A stretch of 64,000 bases of DNA, from NCBI RefSeq assembly GCF_030252325.1, contig NZ_CP126981.1:2976001-3040000 (forward strand). Reading direction: 5' to 3'. The position numbers and the translations under genes are program-made. Each line of letters begins with the position of its first letter. Position 1 is the stretch's first letter. This stretch comes from Candidatus Mycobacterium wuenschmannii. GTDB lineage: Bacteria; Actinomycetota; Actinomycetes; Mycobacteriales; Mycobacteriaceae. Shown piece by piece: positions 54,481 through 62,483 of the stretch. The notes under the pieces were generated by a model. The model did no database searches, had not been told where the DNA came from, and saw only the letters and a list, made by a program, of their open reading frames with translations.

Positions 54481-55563
54481 CTACAATCCCAAGATTCGCG
54501 AGGCGATGATGTTCTTCTGGATCTGCGATGTGCCGCCCATGACGCTTTGCGCGCGGCTGTAGAAATAGGCTTCGAGCAGGTTGGGATCGTCAATGCCGCA
54601 CACCGCGAGGGCGGCATGCCCGACCGATTGCTCGACCCACGTCATCAGCAGCTTGTCCAGCGACCCGTCCGAAGTGTGTGTCACCCCGTCGAGTTGCTCG
54701 GACAACCGTCGTCGCACGTGGTGGGTCAGCATCTCGACTTGCACTGCGGCCCAGCCGAGTTCCTCGTTGGGCGAGCCGTTGCTTCGGGCAGCCAGCTGGC
54801 GGACCAGCTTGCCGTAACGTGCCGCGAACCCCAGGGTCGAGGGTTCCCGCTCGTGGCCCACCACGGTCATGGCGAGTGGCCATCCCTCCCCCGGCGCCCC
54901 GACCATGTTCTCGGCCGGAACCGTCGCGCCGTCGAAGTGCACCTGACCGAATTCCTTGGTCACGCCGCTGATCATCTGTAGCGGACGCTGTTGCACGCCA
55001 GGCTGTTTCATCGGAACGATGAACGCCGAGATACCGCGGTGGCGCTTGACTTCCGGATCGGTGCGCGCCAGCAGTAGACACCAGTCGGCGACATCGGAGT
55101 AGCTGGTCCAAATCTTGTGCCCGTTGATCACGTAGTGCTCGCCCTCGCGGACGGCGGTGGTGGTCAGCGACGCGAGGTCGGATCCGGAGCCCGGTTCGCT
55201 GAAGCCCTGGCACCACCGCTCACTACCGTTGATCATTGCCGGCAGGAAGCGGTCACACAGCTCCTTGCTGGCGTGTCGGCTGAAGCCCGCGACCAGGTAG
55301 CCGAGGCTGGGCCGGGCCGGGGCCTCGGCGCGGGCCAACTCCTCGTCGAGGATGACGTCGTACACCGGCGGCAACTCCTGACCGCCGTACTCGCGCGGCC
55401 AGGACAGCCCGAAAAAACCGCCCTCGTACAGGGCACGATGCCAGTCGCCCTGGCGGGCCCAATACTCGTCACCGGAGGTGGGAAACTCCTTGGCGTGCCG
55501 GGAAAGCCAGGTGCGCAGCCGATCGCGGAAAGCCGCTTCGTCGGTCGAGTCACGGAAGTCCAA
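54481..55563 (-). CDS. Acyl-CoA dehydrogenase, larger subunit of a probable pair
   Basis: Start is a TTG at 55563 with GGAG seven bases upstream, giving 360 residues (LDFRDSTDEAAFRDRLRTWL). It has WCQGFSEPGSGSDLASLTTTA, YVINGHKIWTSYSDVADWCL, and VMGGTSQIQKNIIASRILGL at the end. It is very like the protein at 14272, so these are paralogous large subunits. It overlaps the second dehydrogenase gene by 14 bases, and together they probably form a heteromeric enzyme. Confidence 0.92.
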   Translation of the reverse strand: MDFRDSTDEAAFRDRLRTWLSRHAKEFPTSGDEYWARQGDWHRALYEGGFFGLSWPREYGGQELPPVYDVILDEELARAEAPARPSLGYLVAGFSRHASKELCDRFLPAMINGSERWCQGFSEPGSGSDLASLTTTAVREGEHYVINGHKIWTSYSDVADWCLLLARTDPEVKRHRGISAFIVPMKQPGVQQRPLQMISGVTKEFGQVHFDGATVPAENMVGAPGEGWPLAMTVVGHEREPSTLGFAARYGKLVRQLAARSNGSPNEELGWAAVQVEMLTHHVRRRLSEQLDGVTHTSDGSLDKLLMTWVEQSVGHAALAVCGIDDPNLLEAYFYSRAQSVMGGTSQIQKNIIASRILGL

Positions 55564-56455
55564 CGCTGATCTCCTCCAGCTTGACGGGCCACAGTTGGGT
55601 CGAGGTGAGCGCGCGGCGCAGGAAGACGTGCGCCAGGCATTCCCAGGTGTTGCCGATGCCGCCGTGCACCTGGATCGCCGTCTCGCAGACGGTCCGCGCG
55701 GCGCGCGCACAGTAGACCTTGGCGAATTGGCCGGCTCGGATTGCCTCCGCCGGGTCGAGTGCGTCGACCGCCCAGGCGGCATGCCGCGAAATGCTCACCG
55801 AGCCCTCGATCAGGGCCAGACTCTCAGCGAGCAGGTGCGCGACGGCCTGGTACGAGCCGATCGAATTGCCATACTGCTCACGGATTTTCGCGTACTCGAC
55901 CGCCAGTGAATGCGCCCCGCGCGCCGCGCCGACCAGGTCGGCCGACGTGGTGGCCAGTGCCAGAGCGTGCCAGCGCTGCGCGGCATCATCATCGAGATCG
56001 CCTACCGTGGAAGCATTTCCGCCGAGATCGGCGCGGGAGCGGGTCAGGTCGACGGTGTCCAGAGGAACGCCCACGTCGACGGCCGACACCGTCGCGCCGT
56101 CCAGCCTCAGCGCACGGCCGTAGCCTCGCGCGTCGATCGCGTGCCCGTCTACCGCGACAGTCGAACCCGCGCCGTCCTCGCCCAGCCGCCGGGCCAGGTC
56201 GTCGGCGAGAACCGGGCCCAGGAAGGGGGCGTCGACCAGCCCGCGGCCGAACTCCTCGGCGACGATGGCCACCTCGACGGCAGAGGCTTCGTCAGAGCGC
56301 AGCGACCGCCAGCCGGTGATCTGAATCTGCTTGTCGAGCCGGGCGATTCGCTCGGCATCGCCTAGGTCCTGCACGGACCCAGGTCCGAGGTCGTCGGCCA
56401 GTTTTGCGGCCGCGTCACGCAACTGCTGCTGTTCAGCGGTCAGACGTACATCCAT
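55550..56455 (-). CDS. Acyl-CoA dehydrogenase-like small subunit
   Basis: The protein has 301 residues from the ATG at 56455. It starts with the dehydrogenase helix MDVRLTAEQQQLRDAAAKLADD and ends with the diagnostic helices EQYGNSIGSYQAVAHLLAESLALIE and QVHGGIGNTWECLAHVFLRRAL. The central flavin-binding motif is poorly kept, as in the smaller partner of alpha2-beta2 dehydrogenases. It overlaps the ligase stop by about 23 bases and the larger subunit by 14 bases. Confidence 0.9.
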   Translation of the reverse strand: MDVRLTAEQQQLRDAAAKLADDLGPGSVQDLGDAERIARLDKQIQITGWRSLRSDEASAVEVAIVAEEFGRGLVDAPFLGPVLADDLARRLGEDGAGSTVAVDGHAIDARGYGRALRLDGATVSAVDVGVPLDTVDLTRSRADLGGNASTVGDLDDDAAQRWHALALATTSADLVGAARGAHSLAVEYAKIREQYGNSIGSYQAVAHLLAESLALIEGSVSISRHAAWAVDALDPAEAIRAGQFAKVYCARAARTVCETAIQVHGGIGNTWECLAHVFLRRALTSTQLWPVKLEEISVGLP

Positions 56456-57845
56456 AGCGCTCCTTGAGGACTCGGCGCAGCACCTTCCCGGAAGGCAGCC
56501 GAGGAATTTCGGGCACGAACACAACACGACTCACACGTTTGTAGGACGCCAGACGCTCGGCTACCCGGGCAGCCAACTCGTCGGCGTCGACCGTTTCGCG
56601 GGCGGCGACGGCGGCCACCACCACCTCGCCGTCGAGACCGTCCGCGATGCCGAACACCGCGCAGTCGTCGACGGCGGGATGTTCGTGCAGCACGGCCTCG
56701 ATCTCCGCTGGGGCGACCTGGAAACCGCGGACCTTGATCATTTCTTTGGACCGGTCGGTGATCCGCAGCCATCCGTCGCCGCCCAGGTAGCCGACGTCAC
56801 CGGTTCGATACCAGCTCTCGCACAACACATCTCGAGTCGCCTCGGCTGGCAGGTAGCCGGCCATCAGCGAGTCCGCTCGCGCCTGTATCTCGCCGATCTC
56901 TCCCGGACCGACCGGCGCACCGGTCTGCATCGACACCACCCGCAGGTCCACACCGGGAACCGCGCGACCCACTGAGTCGAGGCGGGCGCCGTCGATCGGG
57001 TTGCAGGCGATCACCGGTAACTCGGTGGCGCCGTAGGCGGGCACCCATTCGACGCCGGTACGGCGGGTCACCGTCTCGGCGACACTGGCGTTGACCGGCG
57101 TCGCGCCCCACATGATGAACCGCAGCGAGGACAGGTCGTAGGTCTCCAGCCGCGGGTGTGACGCAATGGCCAAAGCGATTGGTGCGACGGCCATTTCGAT
57201 CGTGATTCGATCATCCTCGATGTGCTGCAGCACCCGATCGATATCGAACCGGCGGTGCAGCCGCATCCACACCCCCGTCTGCAATGCCGTCACGATGTTC
57301 AGCAGACCGAGAATGTGCGACGGCGGCGTGGCGATCTGGATGCGATCGCGATCGGTCAGACCCAGCGCGGTGCGCCAGTGCTCCACAGCGACCTGCAACG
57401 AATGATGCGTGTGGCGAACGGCTTTCGGCAAACCCGTCGTCCCCGAGCTGAACGCGAGCACCGCGTCGGCATCGGGCACAGCAGCCGGGGCCGGCACCGG
57501 TTCAGCGGGGCTGATCGGCTCGTCGAGATGCAGCATCGGCATCAACTCGGCCAGCACCTCATGGTCGCCGACGGCGTGCGAGGGGTGCGTCAGTGCCAGC
57601 GCGTGCTCGACCTCGTGCCGCTTCCACGCCGGGCTGATCAGTACGACCACCGCCCCCAGTCGCCAGATCGCGAGCAGCGCGACGACGAACTCGGGGCGGT
57701 TCGATGCCATCAACACAACCCGCGCACCGGCCGTCACGCCCCGACCGCGCAGTGTGTGGGCCAGGCCTTCCGACAACGCCTCGAGCTGCGGCAACGTGTA
57801 GTGCCGCTCCTCGAAGACCAGCGCGGTCGGCGACGTCGAAGGCAT
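56433..57845 (-). CDS. AMP-forming acyl-CoA ligase (FadD-like)
   Basis: The 470-residue protein starts at the ATG at 57845. The adenylation motifs are AFSSGTTGLPKAVRHTH, MWGATPVNAS, VPAYGATELPV, WYRTGDVGYLGGDGWLRITDRSKEMIKVRGFQVAPAEIE and the final lysine in PSGKVLRRVLKE. It should activate a carboxylic acid to its CoA ester with ATP. It may feed the two acyl-CoA dehydrogenases that follow. The gene is preceded by a likely leaderless promoter and the palindrome at 57868. Confidence 0.93.
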   Translation of the reverse strand: MPSTSPTALVFEERHYTLPQLEALSEGLAHTLRGRGVTAGARVVLMASNRPEFVVALLAIWRLGAVVVLISPAWKRHEVEHALALTHPSHAVGDHEVLAELMPMLHLDEPISPAEPVPAPAAVPDADAVLAFSSGTTGLPKAVRHTHHSLQVAVEHWRTALGLTDRDRIQIATPPSHILGLLNIVTALQTGVWMRLHRRFDIDRVLQHIEDDRITIEMAVAPIALAIASHPRLETYDLSSLRFIMWGATPVNASVAETVTRRTGVEWVPAYGATELPVIACNPIDGARLDSVGRAVPGVDLRVVSMQTGAPVGPGEIGEIQARADSLMAGYLPAEATRDVLCESWYRTGDVGYLGGDGWLRITDRSKEMIKVRGFQVAPAEIEAVLHEHPAVDDCAVFGIADGLDGEVVVAAVAARETVDADELAARVAERLASYKRVSRVVFVPEIPRLPSGKVLRRVLKERYGCTSDR

Positions 57846-57852
57846 TGAGAAG

Positions 57853-57858
57853 ATCCTA
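57853..57858 (-). promoter_or_regulatory. Candidate -10 element for the leaderless ligase gene
   Basis: On the reverse strand TAGGAT fits TANNNT and is followed by seven bases and then the ATG at 57845. No ribosome-binding site is evident. The GAGAATA palindrome then lies near -20 to -40. Confidence 0.4.
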
Positions 57859-57864
57859 TCGTTT

Positions 57865-57885
57865 TGAGAGAATAGTATTCTCTCA
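57865..57885. promoter_or_regulatory. GAGAATA-type operator between ligase and KshB-type reductase genes
   Basis: A perfect 21-base palindrome starts TGAGAGAATA and mirrors itself around one base; the 15-base core is GAGAATAGTATTCTC at 57868-57882. It is 20 bases from the ligase start and 33 from the reductase start. It is the longest of the four copies. Confidence 0.78.
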
Positions 57886-57917
57886 GGCGAAGAACGCAAA
57901 GTGTGGAAGGTGTGCGG

Positions 57918-58934
57918 ATGGCGGAACGCCACGTGTTCCAGCAGGCCAGGGTGACCCGGATCGTCAAGGAGTCCGCGGACAGCCGTACCTACGTGCTCGC
58001 CCCGGCCGAACAGCCGTTCACCTATAAGGCCGGGCAGTTCAGCACCTTCAAGGTCACCGTCGACGGCGAGGACCTCTACCGGTCGTACTCGATGTCGAGC
58101 GCGCCGGAGACCGATGCCGAGCTGATGACCACGGTCAAGCGGGTCGCCGGCGGCGCGGTGTCGAACTGGTTGGTGGACAATGTGTCTGAGGGCGACGAGC
58201 TGACCATGACCCGCGCAGCGGGGACCTTCGTGCTGGGTGGGTCGTCGGCGCCGCTGCTCGCATTCGCAGGCGGCAGCGGTGTCACGCCGATACTGTCGCT
58301 GGCCAAGAGCGCGCTGTCCGGCACCGACCGGGCGGTGCGCATTCTGTGCGCCGACCGGGACCGGGATTCGGTGATCTTCGATGCGGTGCTCGACGACCTG
58401 GTCGCGCGGTACCCGGGTCGACTGACGGTGCAGCGCCACCTCGACGACGCCGACGGGCTGCTCGATTCCGCAGGCGTCACGGCTTTCGTCGGCGCGGACA
58501 CCGGGGCCGATTGTTATGTCTGCGGGCCGGAAGGATTCATGGCCGTGGTGCGGGCGGCGCTGCCGGACACCGCGACCGTCCTGGTCGAGGATTTCGATGC
58601 GTCGCCGCCGGTCAAGGCACCCGCGCCCGAGGTGTCCGAGGCTGCCGGCGACGTCGATACCGGCGGCACGGTGAACATCCGGCTGGACCGCAAGAAGGTG
58701 TCGGTGCCGCGGGTGCCCGGCGAGACGCTGCTGGAGAGCGCGCGACGGGCCGGACTGTCACCGCCGTTCAGTTGCGAGGCCGGCAACTGCGGGACATGCA
58801 TGGCCAAGCTGATCGAGGGCGAGGCCACCATGCGCACCAACGATGTGCTCGAGGAAGACGAGATCGAGGATGGCTACACCCTGACCTGTCAGGCCGTGCC
58901 GGACACCGCGTCGATCACGGTCGAGTACGAGTAG
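57918..58934 (+). CDS. KshB-type ferredoxin/flavin reductase (Rieske oxygenase reductase)
   Basis: The protein has 338 residues from the ATG at 57918, with GGAAGG seven bases before it. Domain order is FAD-binding (YRSYSMSSAPE), NAD-binding (AFAGGSGVTPILSLAK, CYVCGPEGFM) and a C-terminal plant-type [2Fe-2S] cluster (CEAGNCGTCMA and the fourth ligand in LTCQAVP). This is the layout of KshB and related reductases that feed Rieske oxygenases. No oxygenase is adjacent; the Rieske alpha subunit at 11070 has the same palindrome upstream, so the two may be partners. Confidence 0.92.
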   Translation: MAERHVFQQARVTRIVKESADSRTYVLAPAEQPFTYKAGQFSTFKVTVDGEDLYRSYSMSSAPETDAELMTTVKRVAGGAVSNWLVDNVSEGDELTMTRAAGTFVLGGSSAPLLAFAGGSGVTPILSLAKSALSGTDRAVRILCADRDRDSVIFDAVLDDLVARYPGRLTVQRHLDDADGLLDSAGVTAFVGADTGADCYVCGPEGFMAVVRAALPDTATVLVEDFDASPPVKAPAPEVSEAAGDVDTGGTVNIRLDRKKVSVPRVPGETLLESARRAGLSPPFSCEAGNCGTCMAKLIEGEATMRTNDVLEEDEIEDGYTLTCQAVPDTASITVEYE

Positions 58935-58969
58935 GGAATGAATCGCGGCCGTTGTGGGCTGAAGCACAC

Positions 58970-59422
58970 ATGGCCGACCTACCCGCCTTCACCGATGTCG
59001 CCTCCGCCGATCAAGGCCTCGTCGTCTTCACCACGCTGCGCCGCGACGGCAGCGCCCAGGCGTCCGTCGTCAACGCCGGAGTGCTCCCCCACCCGCTGAC
59101 CGGCGAGCCGGTCGTCGGGCTGGTCGCCATCGGCGGTGCCCGCAAGCTCGCGCATCTACGGGCCGATCCCCGCACGACCGTCACCGCCCGCAGCGGCTGG
59201 CAGTGGGCCACCGTCGAGGGGCTCGCTCAGCTGATCGGACCCGACGACCCGCATCCCGACGTGGACGACGAGCGGCTGCGGGTGCTGCTTCGCGAGATAT
59301 TCACCGCGGCCGGCGGAACCCACGACGACTGGGACACCTACGACCAGACGATGCGCGAGCAGCGTCGCACCGCGGTGTTGATCTCGCCGACCCGCGTCTA
59401 CACCAACCCGTCGCGCGATTAG
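58970..59422 (+). CDS. PPOX-class (split-barrel) F420- or FMN-dependent oxidoreductase
   Basis: The 150-residue protein has the split-barrel pattern: VFTTLRRDGSAQASVVNAG, VVGLVAIGGARKLAHLRADPRTTVTA, then WQWATVEGLAQLIGPDD and REQRRTAVLISPTRVYTNP at the end. It resembles mycobacterial F420-binding proteins that reduce or protect against quinones and other electrophiles. It is 35 bases behind the KshB-type gene and may share its transcript. The exact cofactor cannot be told. Confidence 0.85.
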   Translation: MADLPAFTDVASADQGLVVFTTLRRDGSAQASVVNAGVLPHPLTGEPVVGLVAIGGARKLAHLRADPRTTVTARSGWQWATVEGLAQLIGPDDPHPDVDDERLRVLLREIFTAAGGTHDDWDTYDQTMREQRRTAVLISPTRVYTNPSRD

Positions 59423-59424
59423 CA

Positions 59425-59487
59425 CGTTGACTCTGCGCCTACGGCGCAAAAGGGCGAGTGAGCAACGCCGTCACCGCAGAGTCAACG
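59425..59487. terminator. Long inverted repeat between convergent genes (terminator)
   Basis: CGTTGACTCTGCG at 59425-59437 and its exact complement at 59475-59487 form a 13-base stem. Inside is a second small stem, GCGCC-TAC-GGCGC. The right arm overlaps the stop of the epimerase-like gene. It lies between convergent genes and should stop transcripts from both sides. Confidence 0.65.
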
Positions 59488-60381
59488 GTCGCTGTCGAAA
59501 TAATGACCAGACTCCAGATCCTCAAGCAGCCCTGGGTGTTTTGGCTTCCAGTCCAGCAGCTTCTGGGTCAGCTCGCTGGACGTCGCGTCGTCCAATCCGG
59601 CGAACCCGGCCAGAAATCCGAAGTGTTCCGGAGCCTCTTCGAGGGCGATGCTCTTGGTCGGCAGATCCAAACGCCGGCCGACCAATTCAGCGATGTCGCG
59701 GAACGCCACACCTTCGTCGGCGACGCCGTGCAAACGCGTTCCGGCCGGGGCCTTTTCCAGGGCCAACCGGTAGAGACGGGCCGCGTCGAAGGTGTGCACT
59801 CCGGGCCAGCGGTTGGCGCCATCGCCGATGTAGGCGGAGACACCGGCCTTGCGGGCGCAGTCGATGATGTGGTGGGCGAACCCGTGATGGTCCAGGTCGC
59901 TGTGCACCAGTGGCGACAATCGGATGACCGACGACCGAACACCCTTGTCCGCCAATGCGATTGTGGCGTTCTCCGCATCGATCCGGGGCCCGGCCGGCAG
60001 GGTGTCGCTTTCCGTGGCGTGGCGACCTTCGACGAACGCGACCATCAGGGTTCCCCCGGTGGTGACAAGGGGCTTGTCGGATCCGACTAGTGCCTCGCCG
60101 AGCGTTTCGACGGCGATCCGGTCTGATTCGACCGAGCCGAGGAAGTCGTCGAAGTCGTGCTTGAACGCGAGGTGGATGACGCCGTCAGATGCGGCGGCGG
60201 CCTGACGTAGGCCGTCGAGGTCGTCGAGATCGCCGCGGTGTACCTCGGCACCCCACTTGCGCAGCGTCGCGGCCCCCTGGTCCGAGCGCGACAGGCCGAC
60301 GACTTGGTGGCCGGCCTGAAGCAGTTCGGGTACGACCGCCGACCCGATGTGGCCCGTCGCGCCGGTGACGAAAACTCGCAT
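59482..60381 (-). CDS. NAD(P)-dependent epimerase/reductase-like (extended SDR) protein
   Basis: The protein has 299 residues from the ATG at 60381 (MRVFVTGATGHIGSAVVPELL). The Rossmann motif is TGATGHIG, and later SSVIRLSPLVHSD and WPGVHTFDAARLYRLALEKAP are typical of extended atypical SDRs of this group. The usual YxxxK is not obvious, so catalysis may follow another route. It is divergent to a LysR gene, which commonly controls such a partner. Confidence 0.88.
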   Translation of the reverse strand: MRVFVTGATGHIGSAVVPELLQAGHQVVGLSRSDQGAATLRKWGAEVHRGDLDDLDGLRQAAAASDGVIHLAFKHDFDDFLGSVESDRIAVETLGEALVGSDKPLVTTGGTLMVAFVEGRHATESDTLPAGPRIDAENATIALADKGVRSSVIRLSPLVHSDLDHHGFAHHIIDCARKAGVSAYIGDGANRWPGVHTFDAARLYRLALEKAPAGTRLHGVADEGVAFRDIAELVGRRLDLPTKSIALEEAPEHFGFLAGFAGLDDATSSELTQKLLDWKPKHPGLLEDLESGHYFDSDR

Positions 60382-60533
60382 GATGAACTCCCTGAGACGA
60401 TGTTGAAGCGGTAACCCCACCCTGCGTCGCGGCATCGGATGCGTCCAAGGCTCGTTTCGAATAGCTCAATACCGATCAGGCATCACCACAGCTGGACGCT
60501 GCTCTGTGGGGGCGTCGGGGCCGGTCAGGCAGT

Positions 60534-60539
60534 TACGCT
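60534..60539 (+). promoter_or_regulatory. Candidate -10 element for leaderless lysR gene
   Basis: TACGCT fits TANNNT and ends seven bases before the ATG at 60546. Leaderless translation is therefore plausible. The intergenic region 60382-60545 has several possible T-N11-A sites, none convincing enough to list. Confidence 0.4.
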
Positions 60540-60545
60540 TCAGGT

Positions 60546-61436
60546 ATGGAAGATGCGTCGGTCGATCTCGACCTGCGGCTGGTGCGCTACTTCGTCGTGG
60601 TGGCCGAGCATCGACACTTCGGCCGCGCGGCGTCCGCGTTGCGGGTGGCGCAACCGTCGCTGAGTCGCCAAATCCGCCGTCTAGAACAGCAATTGGGCGC
60701 CCGCCTGCTGGACCGCACTCCGCAGGGCACCCAACTGACCGAAGCCGGCGAGGTCTTTCTACCGGCGGCCAAGGCCTTGCTGCGCTCGGCGATCCGAGCG
60801 GCCGCGGAGACCCGCGCCGCCGCTCAGCCCAGCCGAATCACCGTCGGCTACACGATGGGGCTGATCGTCACGCCGGCTGTGCTCGAGATGCGGCGCCTTC
60901 ATCCGGACGCGGATGTCAGGGCCATCCATCTGGACTGGAATGTCGCTCGCCAGTCGTTGCTCGATCACCGAGTGGACGCGGTGGTGACCCGGCTGCCGTT
61001 TCCGACCGACCAACTGCACGTCACGATCCTGTACGACGAGCCCCGAGTGGTGGTCGTGCCGCGGAATCATCGGCTCGCGGGCAAGGAGTCGATCACGATC
61101 GACGACATCGCCGACGAGCCGATGCCGCGCATCCGCGACTCGGATCCGGCGTGGAGCGCCTTCTGGCGCGTCGATCCGCGCCCGGATGGACGACGCGCGC
61201 CCGACGGGCCGTTCATCGAGGCGCTCGAGGATAAGTTCGAGGTGATCGCGGCCGGTCAGGCGGTGGCAATCACGGCCAGCGGCCCACACATCGGCGCTCT
61301 GCGCCCGGATCTGACCACGATTCCGCTGGAGGGCGTCGAACCCAGCCACGTCGTGGTCGCCTGCCGCGCCGACGACCGCAGCCGGCTCGTCGCGGCCTTT
61401 CGCAGGCTGGCCGAGCAACACCTCACGGCGCCCTAG
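60546..61436 (+). CDS. LysR-family transcriptional regulator
   Basis: The protein of 296 residues has the LysR helix-turn-helix (FGRAASALRVAQPSLSRQIRRLEQQLGARLLDR) and the effector-binding domain (RITVGYTMGLIVTPAVLEM and GQAVAITASGPHIGAL). It is read away from the extended SDR gene, the normal arrangement for a LysR activator and its target. The small-molecule signal is unknown. It ends one base before the convergent LLM gene. Confidence 0.93.
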   Translation: MEDASVDLDLRLVRYFVVVAEHRHFGRAASALRVAQPSLSRQIRRLEQQLGARLLDRTPQGTQLTEAGEVFLPAAKALLRSAIRAAAETRAAAQPSRITVGYTMGLIVTPAVLEMRRLHPDADVRAIHLDWNVARQSLLDHRVDAVVTRLPFPTDQLHVTILYDEPRVVVVPRNHRLAGKESITIDDIADEPMPRIRDSDPAWSAFWRVDPRPDGRRAPDGPFIEALEDKFEVIAAGQAVAITASGPHIGALRPDLTTIPLEGVEPSHVVVACRADDRSRLVAAFRRLAEQHLTAP

Positions 61437-62393
61437 TCAGCGCAGCTGCTTGCCCAGTTCCGCGATGACCTCGCGGGTACGCCGCTTGGACGCGATGAGT
61501 TCGTCTCGGTTGTCACCGATGGGCAGCAGTCGCACCGACAGGTCGGTCACGCCGGCGTCGGCGAATCGGCGCATCCGCGCGAGGATGGCCTCTTCGTCGC
61601 CGGCCGCGCAGATGTCGCCGACGTCGCGGGCGTCGCCGTAGTCGAGCAGCCGCTGGTAGTTCGGCGATACCTCGGCCTCGCCGAGGATCTTGTTCGCCCG
61701 CTCCTTGGCCGCATCCACTTCGTTTGTCGCGCAGAGGCATACCGGGATTCCCGCGACGATGCGTGGTGCAGGGCGGCCGGCGTTGTCGGCCGCCTTGGTG
61801 ATGCGCGGGACCACATGCTCGGCGACGGATCGCTCGTCGGCCATCCACAGCACGGTGCCGTCGGCGTGCTCACCGGCCAGCGCCAGCATCACCGGGCCGA
61901 GCGCGGCGACGAACACTTGCAACGGCGCCACCGGGGCCAGGTCGTTCGGGTTGTGCACGGTGAAGTGGTCGTTCTCCACGTCGATTTGGCCCGGGCCGGC
62001 GAAGGCCGCACGTAGCACCTCGAGGTAGTCACGGGTGTACGCGGCCGGCTTCTCGTAGGGCAGGCCAAGCATGTCCTGGATGATCCAGTGGTGCGACGGC
62101 CCGACACCCAGCGCCAACCGGCCTCCGGTCGCGGCGTGCGTCGATAAAGCCTGACGCGCCAACGCAATCGGATGCTGGGCCTGCAACGGGACGACGGCGG
62201 TGCCGAGCTCGATGCGGGTGGTCCTGGTACCCATCAGCGCGACGGCCAGCAAAGCGTCAAAGTCGTTGGGCACCTGCGGAATCCAGGCAGTGTCCATGCC
62301 TACAGCTTCGGCCCATTCGATGTCGGCAAGCAGCTTGCCGACCTTACGCGCGGAATCACCACGCTCGGCGCCGATCATTACTCCGAGACGCAC
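61437..62393 (-). CDS. LLM-class F420-dependent oxidoreductase
   Basis: The 318-residue product starts at a GTG at 62393 behind GGAGGA. It has the LLM barrel pattern: IEWAEAVGMDTAWIPQVPNDFDALLAVALMG, LGTAVVPLQAQHPIALARQALS, GRLALGVGPSHHWI, and ALAGEHADGTVLWMADERS. This is the F420-dependent branch found in numbers in mycobacteria. It is monocistronic, with a palindrome 17 to 37 bases upstream. The substrate is unknown. Confidence 0.9.
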   Translation of the reverse strand: MRLGVMIGAERGDSARKVGKLLADIEWAEAVGMDTAWIPQVPNDFDALLAVALMGTRTTRIELGTAVVPLQAQHPIALARQALSTHAATGGRLALGVGPSHHWIIQDMLGLPYEKPAAYTRDYLEVLRAAFAGPGQIDVENDHFTVHNPNDLAPVAPLQVFVAALGPVMLALAGEHADGTVLWMADERSVAEHVVPRITKAADNAGRPAPRIVAGIPVCLCATNEVDAAKERANKILGEAEVSPNYQRLLDYGDARDVGDICAAGDEEAILARMRRFADAGVTDLSVRLLPIGDNRDELIASKRRTREVIAELGKQLR

Positions 62394-62409
62394 GGCTCCT
62401 CCAAAGTGT

Positions 62410-62430
62410 CGTTATCTGTCACCGATAACG
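62410..62430. promoter_or_regulatory. Palindrome CGTTATC-N7-GATAACG upstream of LLM gene
   Basis: CGTTATC at 62410 and GATAACG at 62424 are a perfect seven-base inverted repeat around TGTCACC. It lies 17 bases upstream of the LLM start and could be an operator. No regulator gene is adjacent. Confidence 0.45.
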
Positions 62431-62483
62431 TACTTGCCAAAAAAGAGAATGCCAATACCGTGCCGCTGAGCAGCGAAAATGAG

